A stretch of DNA of 46,476 nt from Cryomorphaceae bacterium (GTDB lineage Bacteria > Bacteroidota > Bacteroidia > Flavobacteriales > Schleiferiaceae). The stretch covers positions 1-46,476 of the forward strand of contig JAFMBM010000020.1 of assembly GCA_017858515.1 (NCBI GenBank), in the 5' to 3' direction. Of the stretch, positions 43,592 to 46,476 are shown one piece after another (within the stretch, counting starts at the first letter, position 1; the number at the start of each line of letters is the position of its first letter). The translations under genes were made by a program, and so were the position numbers. The notes under the pieces were generated by a model. The model searched no databases and was not told where the DNA came from. It was given only the letters and a program-made list of their open reading frames with translations.

Positions 43592-43939
43592 ATCAACATA
43601 CAATCGAATCGTATCCAATGTGCTTTCCAAGTGCTTAAAAATATCCAAATCTGGGAAGCGCAATACATTGAGGCCTAATTCATTTAGTCTGCACTCTTTT
43701 AGAAAATCCTTTTGCTGTGTTTCTTCCCAATCATGCGAGGCACCATCTAGTTCAATTACCAATTTTAATTCATGGCAGAAGAAATCTGCAATGAATTCAT
43801 CTAATGGTTTTTGACGGTGGAAATCATATTTGCCTTCAAATTTTCCTTTTAATTCCTTCCAAAGGATAATTTCTGATTTGGTACTGTTATTCCGAAGCTC
43901 TCTGGCTAGTTCTTTGAGCCTTGGATTGTAGGGAATGAT
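43592..43939 (-). other. DUF559 (Vsr-like PD-(D/E)XK) nuclease domain
   Basis: About 116 residues matching stand-alone DUF559 proteins from near their first residues: IIPYNPRLKELARELRNN, STKSEIILWKELKGKFEGKY, DFHRQKPLDEFIADFFC, LKLVIELDGASHDWEET and LGLNVLRFPDLDIF. The nuclease core residues (Asp of IADFFC, Glu and Asp of VIELDG, following His) are intact, as in very-short-patch repair endonucleases. Unlike stand-alone members it has no own Met: no ATG lies between the repeats and the domain. A GTG at 44012-44014, inside repeat R4, is the nearest in-frame alternative start. It is bordered by inverted repeat copies on both sides. Confidence 0.88.
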
Positions 43940-44010
43940 TTTTCTTTTGGTGGCGACTTGGTTTTGGTTGCGTTGGGGAGACGGGTCTTCGGTTTTGTTT
44001 GGGTTCTGAG

Positions 44011-44044
44011 ACACACCCCCAACCCCTCTCAAGAGGGGAGTTTT
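44011..44044 (-). repeat. Palindromic repeat copy R4 (inverted)
   Basis: 34 bp, opposite in orientation to R1, R2, R5 and R6, and 2 bp shorter. Its core is CCCCTCTCAAGAGGGG. On the minus strand it encodes TPLLRGVGGVS in frame with the host enzyme and includes an in-frame GTG. It forms the upstream border of the DUF559 unit. Confidence 0.85.
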
Positions 44045-44049
44045 ACTTT

Positions 44050-44075
44050 CGGCTCCTCTCAAGAAGGGAGGAGTG
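44050..44075 (-). repeat. Diverged repeat copy R4b (inverted)
   Basis: GGCTCCTCTCAAGAAGGGAG is a decayed palindrome next to R4 in the same orientation. It encodes TPPFLRG and marks the exact junction with host-enzyme sequence (…QKFNE|STPPF). Confidence 0.65.
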
Positions 44076-45138
44076 GATTCGTTGAATTTTTGTACTATGG
44101 CTTTGCGAATGGTTTCGCGGCACATATACATGGTAATGAATCCGGGCGTGAAAAATGAACCGTCTTTGTAGCCGTTTATTTTTTCGAAAATCAGTCCAAG
44201 TACAGAAGCATTGATGAGCGATTTGTTTTCTTCTTGTATCTCTTCTGAACCTTCACTACTGAAATCATAAGCATTAAGAAATTCAAAAAGATATTCAAGC
44301 GTATGCAATTTCCCTTTTCGCTTTTTGCCATGCTGGTCTTTCAAAACGGTAGACGAAATAATAGGTATGCTTTTGTCGTCTCTTAGATTGCTAATAAAAA
44401 GCGTTACCTGCTCAATGTCTGTTGGCTCAAAGAGGGAGGAGTTGAGATAGGGAACCTTCTCAAATACTTGAATAACATCTTTGTTTCTTTGGTCGTGTTT
44501 TTTGGCCAAAACCTGAAAGAACAAACTATTTAAATCATCGTAGCTTTTGATTTTATCCTGATTCAGAAACGAATACGATTTGTCGCCTTTGTGGTAAGTA
44601 AGGAGTTGAGCTTCTAGTAGCTTTAGAAATAGAAGGCGGTTTATCCATGTAATGGAAAGTTCAAGAGCCACATTGAAAAGCTTTTCTTCTTGAGAGTTGC
44701 CAAATTGACTTGATCGTTCTAAGCGGCTTATTTTGTCTAAACTGTCTAGCTGAATAATAGCATCCTCTAGAATGGTGCCTGTAAGCCGCTCGCCTGCTTT
44801 GTTCCGTTCAATTAGCTTTTTGCTTCCTTCTTTGGTTTCAGTTAAGCCAATGATATGCAGTAACTCGCTGTAAAATCGTTTGTCGAGACTGTTGCTGTCG
44901 TTATTGAATGGAAGTTTTAATAAGTGTGCAGGAGAAAGAAGTTTAAAAAGTGCAATCAGTTTATAGTCGTCTGTTTTGTCCTCATTGCGTAGAGGCCTTT
45001 GATATTCTTGCAAATGGAAGTAGGTAAATTCAATATCTGTTTGGATATCTGCAATAAAAGGTTCTGCAATTTGCTTGTAGAAAAATTCAGTTTTACTATC
45101 TGCCAAACGCCCCGCTTCAAAGTCATTAAACTGCTGGA

Positions 45139-45624
45139 CTAGCTTTTATTTTGGGCGAAATACCGATCGAATACCCTTGCATCAAAAATGAACCATTCAT
45201 AGATGTTGGTAATAATGACGTGTTTGACTTCGAAGTTATTTTGGGTAATTCTTTCCCTTAAATAGTAGAGCACCAATTCCTGAAAAGCTTTAGTATTCAG
45301 CTTTTCCAAAGTCACCATCTCGCTTTTATTCGTTGGCTTTTTTGCTTCAATGATTACTCCAACGCTGCTGTTTGCTTTATCTCCATTATGTATTACAAGG
45401 TCATTTCTGCCTTTGGTATTCACGAAGTGTTTAGGATCGTAATACGTCTTTTTGAGAAAGTCAATAACAAGATTCTTGTGGAATTCTTCTGATTCTGTAT
45501 CATTAGTTCTGTCTAGTAATTGAATAAGATTGGTTTTGAAACCTTCTATTTCTGTCCTATTGGGCTTAACCTTTAAATAGGCTTTGTTCAGTGCCTTTCT
45601 GGGTTTCAATTTATTTATCTCCAT
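45139..45624 (-). pseudogene. Type IIG restriction enzyme, N-terminal nuclease fragment
   Basis: 161 aa from ATG 45624. This is the N-terminal part of Eco57I-like/DUF7149-type IIG enzymes: KLKPRKALNKAYLKVKPNR, FHKNLVIDFLKKTYY, and a PD-(D/E)XK-like active site in NTKGRNDLVIHNGDK with VGVIIEAKKP (Asp, then Glu-x-Lys). HVIITNIYEWFIFDARVFDR follows. The frame ends at a TAG (45139-45141). One base away the frame continues as LVQQFNDFEAGRLADSKTEF, the expected next segment. Restoring one A in the A4 run (T4 at 45144-45147 on the plus strand) would join the two parts. The gene is therefore frameshifted and cannot make the full enzyme. Confidence 0.82.
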
Positions 45625-45715
45625 TTACTCTTGGCTTTCTATCGGAAATGGAATGTATACTTTTCTCACTGATTTTAAGTAAGAAAGCGTGCAGGTGGTT
45701 TTTATTTCAAGCCAA

Positions 45716-45770
45716 GCCCCAAATGCAGAACATTAAAAGTCCCCTCTCGAGAGGGGATTTAGGGGTGTGT
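45716..45770 (+). repeat. Palindromic repeat copy R5 (with 19-bp extension)
   Basis: 45735-45770 is identical to R1 and R6 over 36 bp. The preceding 19 bases resemble those before R1 (14 of 19). R1 and R5 thus bound the type IIG fragment as roughly 55-bp direct repeats. Confidence 0.9.
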
Positions 45771-45820
45771 AGTGCAATGATGAATGATTTGGAGAGATAG
45801 CAGTAAGTATAGCGCAATTA

Positions 45821-45856
45821 AAAAGTCCCCTCTCGAGAGGGGATTTAGGGGTGTGT
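45821..45856 (+). repeat. Palindromic repeat copy R6
   Basis: 36 bp identical to R1 and R5, in the same orientation, starting 86 bp after R5. The 50 bp between R5 and R6 is unique. Confidence 0.9.
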
Positions 45857-46013
45857 TTTTTAGTATCAACTCAGGCCTCATATCCCCAAAGCACCCTTAC
45901 CTGCCCGCGTTTTCGTCCTTGGGTTAATGGAGGGGTGTTATTTATAAATACTTAAAATATAGTGGTTTATCGTTTTTCACGAAGACTGTTTCAGACTTTG
46001 GAAAGCCTTCGTT
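45857..46013. other. Short non-coding stretch between R6 and the 21-bp array
   Basis: No gene is recognised. It has an AT-rich patch (TTATTTATAAATAC) and a GGGGTGTT that may be a worn remnant of the repeat tail. Confidence 0.4.
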
Positions 46014-46476
46014 GGGTTCACCCAATCCCGCGCTCTTTGAACCCAATGGAAAATGGTTCTCTTGCATTCCTTACACTCTTCGTACGCATGCCTTACAGCC
46101 TTCGTCTCCAATGCTTGCACTCTTTGAAGCCAATAGATTAGCGTTTGCATCCAATCCTTACATTGATTGAACGCAATGGAACACGCTTCGAATCCAACGG
46201 AACGCGCTTCGTCTCCAATCCTTCGCAGTCTGCACGCAATAGAACAGGCTTCGTCTCCAATCCTTCGCCCTTTGAACGCAATGGGTAAACGCTTCGAAGC
46301 CAATCCTTCGCGGACTGTCTCCAATGCTTGCACTCTTTGAAGCCCATTCGAAGCGGTTTCAATGCAATGCTACGCTCTATGGGTTCTATAGCAGTACGAA
46401 TAGGCTTGTCTTTGTGTTGCTTTGCCGCCAAGCCTTGCAGGCTTTGAATCCAATCCTTCTCAATCGGTTCTAAATA
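46014..46476. repeat. Degenerate tandem array of ~21-bp units (runs off right edge)
   Basis: About twenty imperfect units of 19-23 bp follow the pattern CTTYGAA-KCCAAT-SCTTRCR. Examples are CTTCGTCTCCAATCCTTCGC, CTTTGAAGCCAATAGATTAG, CTTCGAAGCCAATCCTTCGC and CTTTGAATCCAATCCTTCTC. Because the unit is close to 21 bp, two minus-strand frames stay open for about 100 codons each and give heptad-like peptides (e.g. GLETKRVPLDSKRVPL), but neither has a family signal or a sensible start. I read it as non-coding repeat DNA. The array continues past the window. Confidence 0.7.

Larger units (their letters stand above)
43427..45106 (-). pseudogene. Type IIG restriction enzyme middle fragment with in-frame DUF559 insert
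   Basis: 559 codons. Residues 1-343 are the helical middle part of an Eco57I-like type IIG restriction-methyltransferase, ending at the start of its methylase domain (GSFFTPGFITMYMCRETI). The expected motif I and all later methylase and target-recognition parts are absent. Residues 344-366 are repeat-encoded (TPPFLRG, TPLLRGVGGV). About 390-505 are a DUF559 domain. The tail is again repeat-encoded (DTPLNPLSRGDF twice, plus a decayed copy), and the last repeat supplies the stop. Upstream coding for the same enzyme is in another frame (45139-45624), shifted by one base at an A-run. The frame from 45106 begins inside the enzyme, so any product here is a fragment. Confidence 0.82.

Noticed and set aside
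43429-45856. Repeat copies as a CRISPR array
   Set aside because: The copies are irregularly spaced, occur in both orientations, sit within coding frames and have no uniform spacers. No cas gene is present.
45977-46431. Two overlapping minus-strand reading frames of about 100 codons as genes
   Set aside because: They stay open because the underlying ~21-bp array is close to a multiple of three. The peptides are low-complexity, with no family signal and no credible start.

Overview
The window looks like a Bacteroidota chromosome, most likely Flavobacteriales (Cryomorphaceae/Schleiferiaceae-like). The reasons are a moderate GC content, the absence of clear Shine-Dalgarno sequences, several upstream boxes of the Bacteroidota -7 form TAnnTTTG, a type IX secretion C-terminal sorting domain, a complete moxR-DUF58-bat aerotolerance operon, a DUF4837 lipoprotein, paired M16 peptidases and a ligase-associated helicase/PdeM pair. 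The genus-level guess is inference only.

Layout. 1-0.9 kb: the 3' end of an unknown gene and a helical protein, closed by a strong terminator. 1-4.2 kb: a lipoprotein type I pullulanase, a truncated Ycf48/BNR-like fragment and a DHFR/RibD-C-like protein. 4.3-8.7 kb (minus strand): small lipoprotein, tatA, gatA, mltD-like LysM transglycosylase and a DUF4837 lipoprotein, packed as an envelope cluster. 8.8-11.3 kb: bacilliredoxin, trhO and an SDR-type threonine dehydrogenase. 11.4-14.8 kb: an active/inactive M16 peptidase pair. 14.9-19.1 kb: rsgA, a TonB-dependent receptor and tag. 19.2-23.9 kb: a CPA2/KefB-type antiporter interrupted by an in-frame TGA, two glycosyltransferases and a tandem universal stress protein. 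24-29.1 kb: icd, then divergently an Rrf2 regulator, an Lhr-type helicase and pdeM. 29.1-31.5 kb: a 7TMR-DISM hybrid histidine kinase with two in-frame TAA codons. 31.6-39.6 kb: moxR, DUF58, a DUF4381/BatD-like gene, batA, batB, batC and a fused batD-batE. 39.6-42.1 kb: a T9SS cargo protein, tRNA-Ala(GGC) and a TlpA-like thioredoxin.

42.1-46.5 kb is accessory DNA and the most unusual part. A broken Eco57I-like type IIG restriction enzyme gene contains an in-frame insert carrying an intact-looking DUF559 (Vsr-like) nuclease domain. The insert is bordered by inverted copies of a 36-bp repeat whose core is an 18-bp perfect palindrome (TCCCCTCTCGAGAGGGGA). Three identical 36-bp copies and several diverged ones lie in and around this gene. 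The layout resembles REP/RAYT elements, with a PD-(D/E)XK-type nuclease in the place of the transposase. The window ends in a degenerate tandem array of units of about 21 bp.

Five reading-frame disruptions are visible: three in-frame stops and two at A4 runs, one of which breaks the type IIG gene while the other joins batD to batE. They are either real decay or assembly error, and the sequence alone cannot decide.
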